Below, piece by piece: positions 22,936-30,773 of a DNA stretch of 64,000 nt. The stretch is from NCBI RefSeq assembly GCF_004014775.2, contig NZ_CP042808.1:1240001-1304000 (forward strand), read 5' to 3'. The position numbers and the translations under genes were made by a program. How positions within the stretch are numbered: position 1 is the stretch's first letter; each line of letters starts with the position of its first letter. Source of the DNA: Acetobacter oryzoeni (GTDB taxonomy: Bacteria; Pseudomonadota; Alphaproteobacteria; Acetobacterales; Acetobacteraceae). A model generated the notes under the pieces. The model had not been told where the DNA came from, ran no database searches, and saw nothing but the letters and a program-made list of their open reading frames with translations.

Positions 22936-23838
22936 ATGCCAGTTTTTTCCCGTTTTCTTCGTTACTTCATGGCTGTTGCTCAGCATGGCTCAATCCGTAA
23001 GGCTTCGGACGAACTGCATATTGCCGCTTCCGCTATTGATAGGCAGATTCTTCAAGGTGAAAAATTGCTGGGCACGCTGTTGTTTGAGCGCCTGCCAACG
23101 GGCCTGCGCCTGACAACCGCCGGAGAGTTACTCTTAACATCCTGCCGCCATTGGTCGCGAGACTTAAATACGCTTAAAATCCAGCTAGATAACCTTAAAG
23201 GCCTGCGGCAAGGCACGGCGGATATTCTTATCCCGGATGCGCTCACCAAAGGTTTTCTGCCGGTTCTTCTGGGGCGGTTGCGTGAAAGTCACCCAGGTAT
23301 TCTGGTGAGTGTGCATGTACGCAAAAGCCAGAATATGGGAGAGCTTTTGGTAAAGGGACACGCAGATTTTGCCCTGATGTTCAATCCAAGCCACATGCGG
23401 GAATTGACCGTGCGGGCACATAAGGAAATCCCGCTAGGGTTTATTTCTCTGCCGTCTCACCCCGTTGCAGCGTTGAGTGAGGCACGCTTTAGTGTGGCGG
23501 CGGAATATCCGGTTATTGTGCCCTCTCCTCCTCTTGCACTTTGGCGGCCCATTGGGCTTTTGGAAGCGGAAACAGGGATAGAAATAGCCGCTGTTGCACG
23601 CGCAGATAATATTCAGATGATCAAATCTCTGGTGCTGGAAGGTACAGGTATTGGGATATTAAGTTATCTGGATGCCTATGATGAGGTGCAAAAAAATCAG
23701 CTGGCTTTCACCCCTATCGTGCATAAAAAACTTACGCCACTTTCCTTGGCTTTGTGTGTAGATCGTTCTCGCCAGCTTTCTACGGCAGCACGGTTTATTA
23801 TTAGTGAAATTGAAAATTTCTTTCTGGAACAGCTATAA
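22936..23838 (+). CDS. LysR-family regulator, probable regulator of purine operon
   Basis: 300 residues. The N-terminal winged helix (residues 1-60) has FLRYFMAVAQHGSIRKASDE and AIDRQILQGEKLLGTLLFER. A periplasmic-binding-like effector domain follows from about residue 90 (DILIPDALTKGFLPVLLGRL). It reads away from the hpyO-puuE-uraD-hiuH-permease-xdhABC operon and is followed four bases later by guaD. The usual LysR arrangement therefore predicts that it controls the divergent operon and its own transcript, with a purine intermediate as effector. That is inference from position. Confidence 0.88.
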   Translation: MPVFSRFLRYFMAVAQHGSIRKASDELHIAASAIDRQILQGEKLLGTLLFERLPTGLRLTTAGELLLTSCRHWSRDLNTLKIQLDNLKGLRQGTADILIPDALTKGFLPVLLGRLRESHPGILVSVHVRKSQNMGELLVKGHADFALMFNPSHMRELTVRAHKEIPLGFISLPSHPVAALSEARFSVAAEYPVIVPSPPLALWRPIGLLEAETGIEIAAVARADNIQMIKSLVLEGTGIGILSYLDAYDEVQKNQLAFTPIVHKKLTPLSLALCVDRSRQLSTAARFIISEIENFFLEQL

Positions 23839-23842
23839 AATC

Positions 23843-25165
23843 ATGTCAGTCTCTTCTGCAAAAACGGCTATTCGGGGTTGCTACATCACTTTCAAGGGCA
23901 ATCCTTTTATGGTGCCCCCGGAAGAAAGTTTGAGCGTTGAAGAAGACGGCCTGATTGTAATGGAAGCTGGCCGCATAACGGACTGCGGGCCTTATGCGGC
24001 CCTTGCACCCAAGCTGGATAAGGCAGTTCTGGTTACGCATTACCCGGATAGCATTATTTCTGCCGGGTTTATTGATACGCACGTCCATTATCCACAAATG
24101 CCCGCTATTGCCTCGTGGGGGCAGCAGCTTTTGCCGTGGTTGGAGCAGTATATTTTTCCAACTGAAGCCAGGTTTGATGATTCCACTTACGCAGAAGTAG
24201 TTGCCAGTGCATTTCTGGACGAGCTTTTGCAGAATGGCACAACCACGGCGGCTGTATATTGCACTGTGCATGCGCAATCGGTGGATGCGTTTTTCAGACA
24301 ATCAGAAAAACGTGGAACCCGCATGATTGCGGGCAAGGTGCTGATGGACCGCAATGCTCCAGACAACCTGCGTGATACCGCCAAAAGTGGATATGATGAT
24401 TCAACCGCTTTAATCCAACGTTGGCACAATAAAGGCCGCCAGCTTTATGCCGTAACGCCTCGCTTTGCCATTACCAGCACGCCAGAACAACTCGAAATGG
24501 CTGGAGATCTGCTCACGCGCCATTCCGATGTCTTTATGCAAACACATCTGGCGGAAAATATGGATGAAATTAAAGCTGTTTCCAGCTTGTTTCCAGAATC
24601 CGCTTCATATCTGGATGTTTATGCGCAAGCAGGTTTGGTTGGAGCACGTTCTATTTTTGGGCATGGTATTTATTTGCAGGAAACAGATTTTCAGCACTGC
24701 CATCATGCCGGGTGTACACTTGCACATTGTCCAACCTCCAATCTGTTTTTAGGGAGCGGCTTATTCAAGCTGTTTGACGCCATTCGGTCAGACCGGCCCG
24801 TTCATGTTGGGCTGGGCACAGATGTTGGTGCTGGCACAACGTTATCCATGCTCGGCACAATGGGCGAAGCCTATAAAGTTTCACTCATGGCTGGCGGAGA
24901 ACGGTTGCAAGCCATTCAGGCTTTTTGGCTTGCAACGGCTGGAGCCGCAGAAGCGCTTAAACTGGATACAAAAATCGGCCGTATTGCACCCGGAATAGAG
25001 GCTGATCTCTGTATATTGGATCCAGCCGCTACACCCATGCTTGCGCAAAGAACAGCCCACTGCCAGGCGGTGCAGGATATGCTTTTCCCGTTGATGATCT
25101 TGGGGGATGACCGCAGCGTAAAAGCAACATGGGTGAATGGGAAAGCTGTGTATGAGCGGCCTTAA
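23843..25165 (+). CDS. guaD: Guanine deaminase
   Basis: About 440 residues. The start at 23843 follows the LysR stop by four bases; the frame extends upstream into the LysR gene. It is an amidohydrolase with the guanine-deaminase metal site FIDTHVHYPQMPAIASWGQQ and then LLPWLEQYIFPTEARF. Further segments are VYCTVHAQSVDAFF, MQTHLAENMDEIKAV, LAHCPTSNLFLGSGLF and HVGLGTDVGAGT. It hydrolyses guanine to xanthine plus ammonia and so feeds XdhAB. It shares its transcript with the LysR gene. Its TAA overlaps the stop of the convergent hpxW gene by two bases. Confidence 0.94.
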   Translation: MSVSSAKTAIRGCYITFKGNPFMVPPEESLSVEEDGLIVMEAGRITDCGPYAALAPKLDKAVLVTHYPDSIISAGFIDTHVHYPQMPAIASWGQQLLPWLEQYIFPTEARFDDSTYAEVVASAFLDELLQNGTTTAAVYCTVHAQSVDAFFRQSEKRGTRMIAGKVLMDRNAPDNLRDTAKSGYDDSTALIQRWHNKGRQLYAVTPRFAITSTPEQLEMAGDLLTRHSDVFMQTHLAENMDEIKAVSSLFPESASYLDVYAQAGLVGARSIFGHGIYLQETDFQHCHHAGCTLAHCPTSNLFLGSGLFKLFDAIRSDRPVHVGLGTDVGAGTTLSMLGTMGEAYKVSLMAGGERLQAIQAFWLATAGAAEALKLDTKIGRIAPGIEADLCILDPAATPMLAQRTAHCQAVQDMLFPLMILGDDRSVKATWVNGKAVYERP

Positions 25166-26754
25166 AAAGCCGCCACACATCCATCGCTACGCGGGTCAGC
25201 CGCACCTTCCAGCACACCATCGGCATGCCTTACAATAGCGCCTGCATGCCCCATCATACTAGAAAAAGGTGCAACACGCTCTACGGGGTGGCCTGCTTTT
25301 TCCAGCTTAGCCACAACGCCCGCATCCATGTTGCTTTCCACTTTCAAGGATTGGCTTTCACTGCCCCATGTGCGGCCCAACAACCACCGAGGCGCCGTAA
25401 CAGCCTGCTGCAAAGGCATGCCAAAGTGTGCATATCTGGTGAAAACCGCAGCCTGTGTTTGAGGTTGGCCCTCGCCCCCCATTGTGCCGTAAACCATCAC
25501 GCGGCCATCATCAAAATGTGCGAGTGCCGGGTTAAGGGTATGGAAAGGCTTGCGTCCCGGCACAAAGGCATTCCATGCGCCTTCCTTCAGTTGGAAGGAG
25601 GCACCGCGATTTTGCCAGAGAACACCCGTTTGCGGCAGAAAAACGCCAGATCCAAACTCAAAATACAGGCTTTGTATCATGCTTACGGCAACGCCAGAGG
25701 AATCAATAGCGCCCATCCATGTCGTATCTCCAGCCTGTGAAGGCTGAGGCCACGGGGAAGCACGCTGCATGTCAATTTTATGCGCCAGTTTTGTGCAAAG
25801 CTCTTCATTGTCCAGAAAAGCCTGAGCGTCTTCTGTCATCCATCGTGGATCACCCACATGGGCATTGCGGAACAGAAAAGCCTGTTTTGTTGCTTCTACC
25901 AACCCATGTATATGGGCAAATCCCTCGCCTTCCTGTACACCCAGTTTTTCAAATAGCCGTAGAATAGCCAAAGATGCCACACCCTGCGTTGGAGGTGGCG
26001 CATTGTAAAGCTGGGCATGTTTCAGCTTTGCGGAAAGCGGTTTCCTGAAGACGGCCTCATGTAATGAAAAATCTTCAGAGCTTAAGGGGCTGCTTATTCG
26101 TTGTAGATCCTGCAAAAGGTTTTGCGCGGTCGTTCCAGTATAGAAACTTTGCAGTCCATCTTGAGCGAGTTGACGTAGCGTATGCCCTAATGCTGGGTTC
26201 TTGCGCACCATGCCATGTTGAAACAATTTGCCATCGGGCGCATAGGATTGCGCAAAATCCTCATTTTGCAAAAGCTCATTTTGCTTGGAGGCCAGAAGTT
26301 CTGCTTCACTTTCTGAAACAACATAGCCATTTTCTGCATACCAAATAGCATCTTCCAAAAGTGCGTTTATTGGAAGGGGATTTTTGATAGATGCACTCTG
26401 TTGCAAGGCAAGCTGCCAGCCAGAAACAGTGCCTGCCATTGTATTGGCCGCCCAGCCCCCACGCCATGGCACAGTTGTATGGCCCGCGTTACGATATGCG
26501 TCTATCGAACCCTGCAAAGCTCCGGCACCACAGGCTTCTATAACTTCTACCCGGCCATCTGGGTAAGAAACCAGCCAAAAGGCATCGCCCCCAATGCCGG
26601 TCATATGTGGGTAAACGGCACATAAGGTAGAGGCCATTGCTACAACGGCCTCCAGGGCTGTGCCGCCCTGTTTTAGTATGGAAAGGCCGCTCTGGCTGGC
26701 CAGATGATGCGGTGATGTCACCATCCCGCGCCCCGACTGGAATGTATGTTGCAT
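25162..26754 (-). CDS. hpxW: Oxamate amidohydrolase-like Ntn hydrolase (HpxW, gamma-glutamyltransferase family)
   Basis: About 530 residues. The family start is MQHTFQSGRGMVTSPHHLAS, and the frame from 26829 has no support upstream. It resembles gamma-glutamyltransferases: a large chain with a self-cleaving threonine at the start of the small subunit, seen as T-T-W in AGDTTWMGAIDSSGVAVSM. GTMGGEGQPQTQ and LGRTWG follow in the small subunit. There is no signal peptide, unlike periplasmic GGTs. In enteric purine clusters HpxW hydrolyses oxamate to oxalate plus ammonia. The presence of pucG and hpxZXY in this window makes that role likely. It lies 86 bases downstream of exbD on the same strand, where it could be co-transcribed or have its own promoter. 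Confidence 0.78.
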   Translation of the reverse strand: MQHTFQSGRGMVTSPHHLASQSGLSILKQGGTALEAVVAMASTLCAVYPHMTGIGGDAFWLVSYPDGRVEVIEACGAGALQGSIDAYRNAGHTTVPWRGGWAANTMAGTVSGWQLALQQSASIKNPLPINALLEDAIWYAENGYVVSESEAELLASKQNELLQNEDFAQSYAPDGKLFQHGMVRKNPALGHTLRQLAQDGLQSFYTGTTAQNLLQDLQRISSPLSSEDFSLHEAVFRKPLSAKLKHAQLYNAPPPTQGVASLAILRLFEKLGVQEGEGFAHIHGLVEATKQAFLFRNAHVGDPRWMTEDAQAFLDNEELCTKLAHKIDMQRASPWPQPSQAGDTTWMGAIDSSGVAVSMIQSLYFEFGSGVFLPQTGVLWQNRGASFQLKEGAWNAFVPGRKPFHTLNPALAHFDDGRVMVYGTMGGEGQPQTQAAVFTRYAHFGMPLQQAVTAPRWLLGRTWGSESQSLKVESNMDAGVVAKLEKAGHPVERVAPFSSMMGHAGAIVRHADGVLEGAADPRSDGCVAAF

Positions 26755-26840
26755 GACAATCAACCGCTTTTCATCAATGGAAATAAGATAATACGACGTA
26801 TCAGATACTTGACCACACCAGCAGGTCAAACCCCTCCCTA

Positions 26841-27281
26841 TTACTTACCGTCAGCGAACTGTTCCTGTCCGACGATTCCGAGTTTTGTGACGCCGAGGCG
26901 CTGTGCGTCGGCCATGACGTGGATGACGGTTTTGTAGTCAGCCAGACGGTTGGGCTGGAGGTGGAACTCCGGGCGGGAAGCCTCTGGCCCGCTGGCGATC
27001 TCACGCAGATGCGCCTGCAGATCGGCCTCGCCATTGATGGGCTGGCCATTCCAGGTCAGCGAGTTGTCAAAGTCCACAACCAGTGTCACCACAGGTGTTT
27101 CTTCCGTGCTGGGCGGCGGGTTGCCCTGCGGCAGATCAATCGAGACCGCCTGCGTCTGCAACGGGATGGTGATGATCAGCATGATCAGCAACACCAGCAT
27201 CACGTCAATCAGCGGCGTGGTGTTGATATCGACAATGCCTTCATCTTCCGTTGTGCTCTCGGAGCCAACATTCATGCCCAT
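26841..27281 (-). CDS. exbD: ExbD-family proton-channel subunit (second copy)
   Basis: 146 residues. A short cytoplasmic N-terminus is followed by one membrane helix containing the conserved aspartate D26 in INTTPLIDVMLVLLIMLIIT, then a periplasmic domain. ExbD, with ExbB, uses the proton gradient to energise TonB. It is 54 bases downstream of another ExbD gene in the tonB-exbB-exbD-exbD operon. The two copies share the membrane motif but differ elsewhere, so they may form mixed complexes or specialised ones. Confidence 0.92.
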   Translation of the reverse strand: MGMNVGSESTTEDEGIVDINTTPLIDVMLVLLIMLIITIPLQTQAVSIDLPQGNPPPSTEETPVVTLVVDFDNSLTWNGQPINGEADLQAHLREIASGPEASRPEFHLQPNRLADYKTVIHVMADAQRLGVTKLGIVGQEQFADGK

Positions 27282-27335
27282 GGCCTGTGCTCTCCCCCAC
27301 AGGATGGGGTGGCGTGCTGCGCCACCCGCCCCTGC

Positions 27336-27755
27336 CTATTTCGGCTTTTCCGTAATGAAATCGATATGGCTGATGCCCGCTTCCTGACACGTCGCCACCA
27401 GACGGCCCACACTCTCATAGCGTGTGGTCACATCTCCGCGGATCTGGATCTGCGGCTGGGGCTTCTGCACCGCCGCCTTCTCCAGCCGGGCCAGAAGATC
27501 GGCCCGGTCCCTGATCGGCGTTTCATCCCAGAAGGTCTGACCATCCGCCGTGACTGCCAAAACCACATTGCTCAGCTTGGTCTGGGTTGGCTGGTTCATG
27601 TCCTTGGGCAGCTGCACCTTCACGGTATGTGTCGCCACCGGAATGGTGATCAGAAAGATGATCAGCAGCACCAGCATCACATCCACAAGCGGTGTGGTGT
27701 TGATGGCGGAGACGACGTCGTCTTCCCCGCCGCTATCGCCAACCTGCATGCCCAT
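27336..27755 (-). CDS. exbD: ExbD-family proton-channel subunit (first copy)
   Basis: 139 residues with the proton-conducting aspartate D25 in the membrane segment INTTPLVDVMLVLLIIFLIT, followed by a periplasmic domain ending near HIDFITEKPK. It lies 29 bases downstream of exbB, in the same operon as tonB. It differs from its neighbour copy by length and by sequence outside the helix. Confidence 0.93.
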   Translation of the reverse strand: MGMQVGDSGGEDDVVSAINTTPLVDVMLVLLIIFLITIPVATHTVKVQLPKDMNQPTQTKLSNVVLAVTADGQTFWDETPIRDRADLLARLEKAAVQKPQPQIQIRGDVTTRYESVGRLVATCQEAGISHIDFITEKPK

Positions 27756-27784
27756 AAGCGTTCTCCTTGCCTTGACCTGAGCGA

Positions 27785-28819
27785 TTAGCCGACGCGGTTG
27801 GAAACCGTGGCCGTGGTGGGGGAGTTGTCCGGGCGCACCACAATCTGATCCACCGCAGCCCCATGACGCACGCCACCGATGAGGATGGATTGCAGGTCAG
27901 CGGCAAAGTCACGCACCAGGTCCATGGCTGTCTTGTTACGGCGCACCAGCAGGTTGTAGCCCAGAACGGCCGGCACAGCGGTGGCCAGACCAATGGCCGT
28001 CATGATCAGGGATTCACCCACGGGCCCTGCCACCTTGTCGATGGAAGCCTGACCGGCAATGCCGATGGCTGTCAGCGCGTGGTAGATCCCCCACACCGTG
28101 CCGAACAGACCGATGAACGGAGAGGTGGAACCCACGGTGCCCAGAAAGGCCAGACCCTTTTGCAGGCTGTTCTGGATGTTGTTGACCGCGCGCTGGATGG
28201 ACATGCCCGTCCAGCTATGCAGGTCAATGCTTTCCTGCATCGTGCCTTCATGGTGTTCGGCAGCCACAATACCGGTATCGGCGATGTAGCGGAACGGGGA
28301 TGTGGAAGTGAGTGCGGAAGCACCTTCCTGAATGCTGTGCTTGGTCCAGAAGCTTTTGGTGGCTTCCTTGGCGGCGGCGAACAGGCGGGCCTGCTCGATG
28401 AACTTGGTGATCATGATATACCATGTGCCCAGGGACATGGTGAGCATGATCAGCAGCACGCCGCGGGCAATGATATCCCCATTGGACCACAGAGCACCCA
28501 GACCGTAGGGGTTGGCTTCTTCCTTGGTGTCTGCTGCAGGTGGCGCCTGTTCGGCCGGGGCGCTGGCAGCAGGTGCAGGCGCTTCTGGCGCCGCAGGGGC
28601 TGGGGCTGCATCCGGTGTGGCGGCAGGTGCCGGTGCGGAAGATGGCGCCGCATCAGGAGCCGGGGCCGTGGCTGCGGGTGCGGGTGCTGCGGGCGCGGCA
28701 TCCTGCGCAAAAGCCGCAACTGGGGCTGCAGTGCTCATCAGCAGCGCCAGAGCCGGAGCCGCAAGACCTGACACAAAAGAACGGGGCAGTCTGGTCATCT
28801 TCCTCATAATCCTCATCAT
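27785..28819 (-). CDS. exbB: ExbB/MotA/TolQ proton-channel protein
   Basis: 344 residues. The N-terminus carries a signal-like hydrophobic stretch, then an unusually long Ala/Pro-rich linker of roughly 60 residues (residues about 40-105). The core ExbB domain starts near GLGALWSNGDIIARGVLLI, followed by helices with IGLFGTVWGIYHALTAIGIA and SLIMTAIGLATAVPAVLGYN, the family's conserved segments. Alternative in-frame ATGs near 28807 and 28798 have better ribosome sites. With ExbD it energises TonB. Extended alanine/proline tails on ExbB are common in acetic acid bacteria and related groups. Confidence 0.93.
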   Translation of the reverse strand: MMRIMRKMTRLPRSFVSGLAAPALALLMSTAAPVAAFAQDAAPAAPAPAATAPAPDAAPSSAPAPAATPDAAPAPAAPEAPAPAASAPAEQAPPAADTKEEANPYGLGALWSNGDIIARGVLLIMLTMSLGTWYIMITKFIEQARLFAAAKEATKSFWTKHSIQEGASALTSTSPFRYIADTGIVAAEHHEGTMQESIDLHSWTGMSIQRAVNNIQNSLQKGLAFLGTVGSTSPFIGLFGTVWGIYHALTAIGIAGQASIDKVAGPVGESLIMTAIGLATAVPAVLGYNLLVRRNKTAMDLVRDFAADLQSILIGGVRHGAAVDQIVVRPDNSPTTATVSNRVG

Positions 28820-28888
28820 CAGGGCCCGATCCGGCAGGGTATGGCCATTATGGGCCGGGCAATCCGTTATTGTGTTCGTAAGCTGATC

Positions 28889-29599
28889 TTAGTCATCCAG
28901 CTTGAAGTGGATGACATAGACCTTGTGCAGTTCCTTCACCGGCACACCATTGCGCATGGCCGGGCGATAACGGGCCTTGTGCACGTAATCCAACGCCGCC
29001 TGGGCAAAGGCCTGACCACCAGAGACCGACTGCACCTGGCAGTTGCTGGTCATGCCCGTGGGTTCCACATCACATGCAACCGTCACGCGGCCCTCGATGT
29101 TGTCTTCCTCCATTTCTGGGGGATAGACCGGCTGCACATGGTTAAGCGGTGCCGTTCCGGCCGTGGTGTCTGGCGCATCGGATGACGGTGCGCTGGCGGC
29201 AGGTTCGGTGGCGGCAGGTGGCGCCTTGGCCGTTTTGGTCTGTGGGGGTGCCGGATGTTTGGGGGGCGCCTTGGCCACATGCTTGATAGGCGGCTTGGGC
29301 GGCGGCGGCACCTTGATCTTGGGCGGTGGAATGAACGGCGGCGGCGGCTCTGCCATCACCGGCGGTGGTGGCGGCGGTGGAGGTGGCGGCGGTGGCGGCT
29401 GAGGTGGTGGCAGCACTTCCGTCTGGATGGGCGGGTGTTCAACGGGCACGCTCGCCTTCGTGCCCATCCCATACATCAGCCCCCACACACCAGCTCCATG
29501 CAAAAGAAGAACCGCTATAAGCGCACCAGCCCCAACCGCACCACCAGCGCGAAGAACATAACGCTCCTTCCCCTCTGTTCGTTGAGAGTTATCCTGCAT
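28889..29599 (-). CDS. tonB: TonB energy transducer
   Basis: 236 residues. It has an N-terminal membrane helix with the essential histidine in LLLHGAGVWGLMYGMG. A proline-rich periplasmic spacer follows (residues about 60-125, including a run of 15 prolines interrupted only briefly). The C-terminal receptor-binding domain contains HVQPVYPPEMEEDNIEGRV and YVHKARYRPAMRNGVPV. It contacts TonB boxes of outer-membrane receptors such as the one at 6236-8575. It is the first gene of the tonB-exbB-exbD-exbD operon, and the only TonB set in this window. Confidence 0.94.
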   Translation of the reverse strand: MQDNSQRTEGKERYVLRAGGAVGAGALIAVLLLHGAGVWGLMYGMGTKASVPVEHPPIQTEVLPPPQPPPPPPPPPPPPPVMAEPPPPFIPPPKIKVPPPPKPPIKHVAKAPPKHPAPPQTKTAKAPPAATEPAASAPSSDAPDTTAGTAPLNHVQPVYPPEMEEDNIEGRVTVACDVEPTGMTSNCQVQSVSGGQAFAQAALDYVHKARYRPAMRNGVPVKELHKVYVIHFKLDD

Positions 29600-30106
29600 T
29601 GCGCCAGTTTCCCTCCGTTGCTTTCTTGAAAAACCTCTGGAAAAGCAACTCTAGAAAAATATTATTCCTGATAAATAGTTACTTTTAAAAGTTAAGATAA
29701 ATTTTCGTTTCTTACCAAAAACAAAAAATGCACTTCCTCGTTGCCAAATAGTGATCGGGTGGGAAATGTCCGTCAGAATCATGGCAGCGCATATCAGTTC
29801 CTCACGCAAAATAACGAAGTTAAAAGTTATATTATTAAATTACACATAAAAAATTGAGCCAATTATAAAACACAAAATTTTAATCGTGATTTAAACTTGA
29901 AGCTCTGCCCTATCTTAAAAAGCGTGATGCGTGAGACGGCTCTGCAAAACAAAATGTTTAGGCACACAAATGGGTGCGCGAATATCAAATATATTTTTGC
30001 AATTATGTAATTGTTATATCTGCATACTCATAAATGAATATTTTATGAGTAATAAAATGGAGAGAGAAAGGTGAGAGTAATTATTTTAAGTTCTGTATGC
30101 GCTTTT
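29600..30106. other. Gene-free AT-rich region between tonB and selW-like gene
   Basis: About 507 bases, much richer in A and T than the surrounding coding DNA. No gene can be supported. It must hold the tonB promoter. Visible elements are an inverted repeat GTTGCTTT/AAAGCAAC (29617-29624 and 29642-29649) just upstream of tonB, a perfect 12-base palindrome ACTTTTAAAAGT (29681-29692), and a perfect 10-base inverted repeat TACTCATAAA/TTTATGAGTA (30025-30051, seven-base loop) downstream of the selW-like gene. None matches a named operator that I can identify with confidence. Confidence 0.5.
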
Positions 30107-30382
30107 TTATCGATCTATGTGACCCAAATCTTTTTCTGGGGCAATAATATTTCTTACTCTCTGTTTGAGTTCTTTGGGGTTGGGAAAGCCCCCGTCCCGC
30201 TTGCGTTCCCATATTACTTTATCATCTAAACGGATTTCAAATTTTCCCCCTGTATCAGGGCAAAGTGCAACCTCGCCCAATTGATTTCCAAAAGTGGAAA
30301 GGAGTTCTTGCGCCATCCATGCAGCGCGCAAAAGCCAGTTGCATTGTGTGCAATAGTAAATGGAAACGCGGGGCAAAGGCAT
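30107..30382 (-). CDS. SelT/SelW/SelH-family thioredoxin-like (Rdx) protein
   Basis: 91 residues. The fold is recognised from VSIYYCTQCNWLLRAAWMAQ, the CxxC motif at C11 and C14, and the C-terminal GGFPNPKELKQRVRNII. Bacterial members have cysteine in place of the selenocysteine seen in animal SelW; the codon here is an ordinary cysteine. The likely role is thiol redox chemistry in the cytosol. There is no operon partner: the neighbours are a gene-free region and the divergent exporter operon. Confidence 0.85.
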   Translation of the reverse strand: MPLPRVSIYYCTQCNWLLRAAWMAQELLSTFGNQLGEVALCPDTGGKFEIRLDDKVIWERKRDGGFPNPKELKQRVRNIIAPEKDLGHIDR

Positions 30383-30773
30383 AAGTGTGTTTTCCGGTTT
30401 GAATCTCTAATGTCAAAGACGAATGGGCAATGGGTAAGGTTGCTATGCTAACGTCTGTTTTTAAAGCGATATAGATGCTTTAGGTATGTAACAACTTCAT
30501 TATGATACACTTCAAGCATGAACAAAATGTCAATTTGTTTTGGTGCAATTGTAAGGTGTTTATGCTGCTTTTTTGATCAAGATCATTGAGGGGTTTTTGT
30601 TGTTCTTTTAATCTGCAAAACTCAGAAAATTATGGGTTATGCAGCCTGTGTAGAGCAATGTGTTGGTATATAAAATAATAACTTGACCATTGTGTCATAA
30701 TTTAATCATATGCCCCGTCTGCATTCTGCGCGTTGAACATATTGTTATCAGCTTTTTTCCAGCAAGGTTTATT
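30383..30773. other. Gene-free region upstream of ABC exporter operon
   Basis: About 391 bases without a supportable gene. It separates the leftward selW-like gene from the rightward exporter operon and holds the promoter of the latter. It contains an FNR-like box at 30573-30586. A possible -35 (TTGACC at 30685-30690) lies upstream of the GTG start at 30774. The open frame that extends back to 30690 has no ribosome site and is probably untranslated leader. Confidence 0.5.
30573..30586 (+). promoter_or_regulatory. FNR/FixK-like binding site
   Basis: TTGAT-CAAG-ATCAT matches the FNR/FixK consensus TTGAT-N4-ATCAA at nine of ten fixed positions. It lies 188 bases upstream of the hlyD start codon, which suggests oxygen- or nitric-oxide-responsive control of the exporter operon. 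The functional call is inference from a single site. Confidence 0.45.

Noticed and set aside
28500..28760. Tandem repeat or satellite DNA
   Set aside because: The apparent repeats are codons for an Ala/Pro-rich linker in ExbB; the units are irregular and conserve reading frame rather than sequence.
27863..28771. Open frame of 302 residues on the plus strand
   Set aside because: It is antisense to exbB. Its Gly/Arg/Cys-rich sequence mirrors the Ala/Pro-rich linker codons and is not a real protein.
29320..29420. Simple GGC repeat array
   Set aside because: It encodes the proline-rich spacer of TonB and is explained by coding function.
30071..30229. A 52-residue hydrophobic open frame starting with GTG on the plus strand
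   Set aside because: It has a plausible ribosome site, but most of it is antisense to the well-supported selW-like gene and it has no family features.
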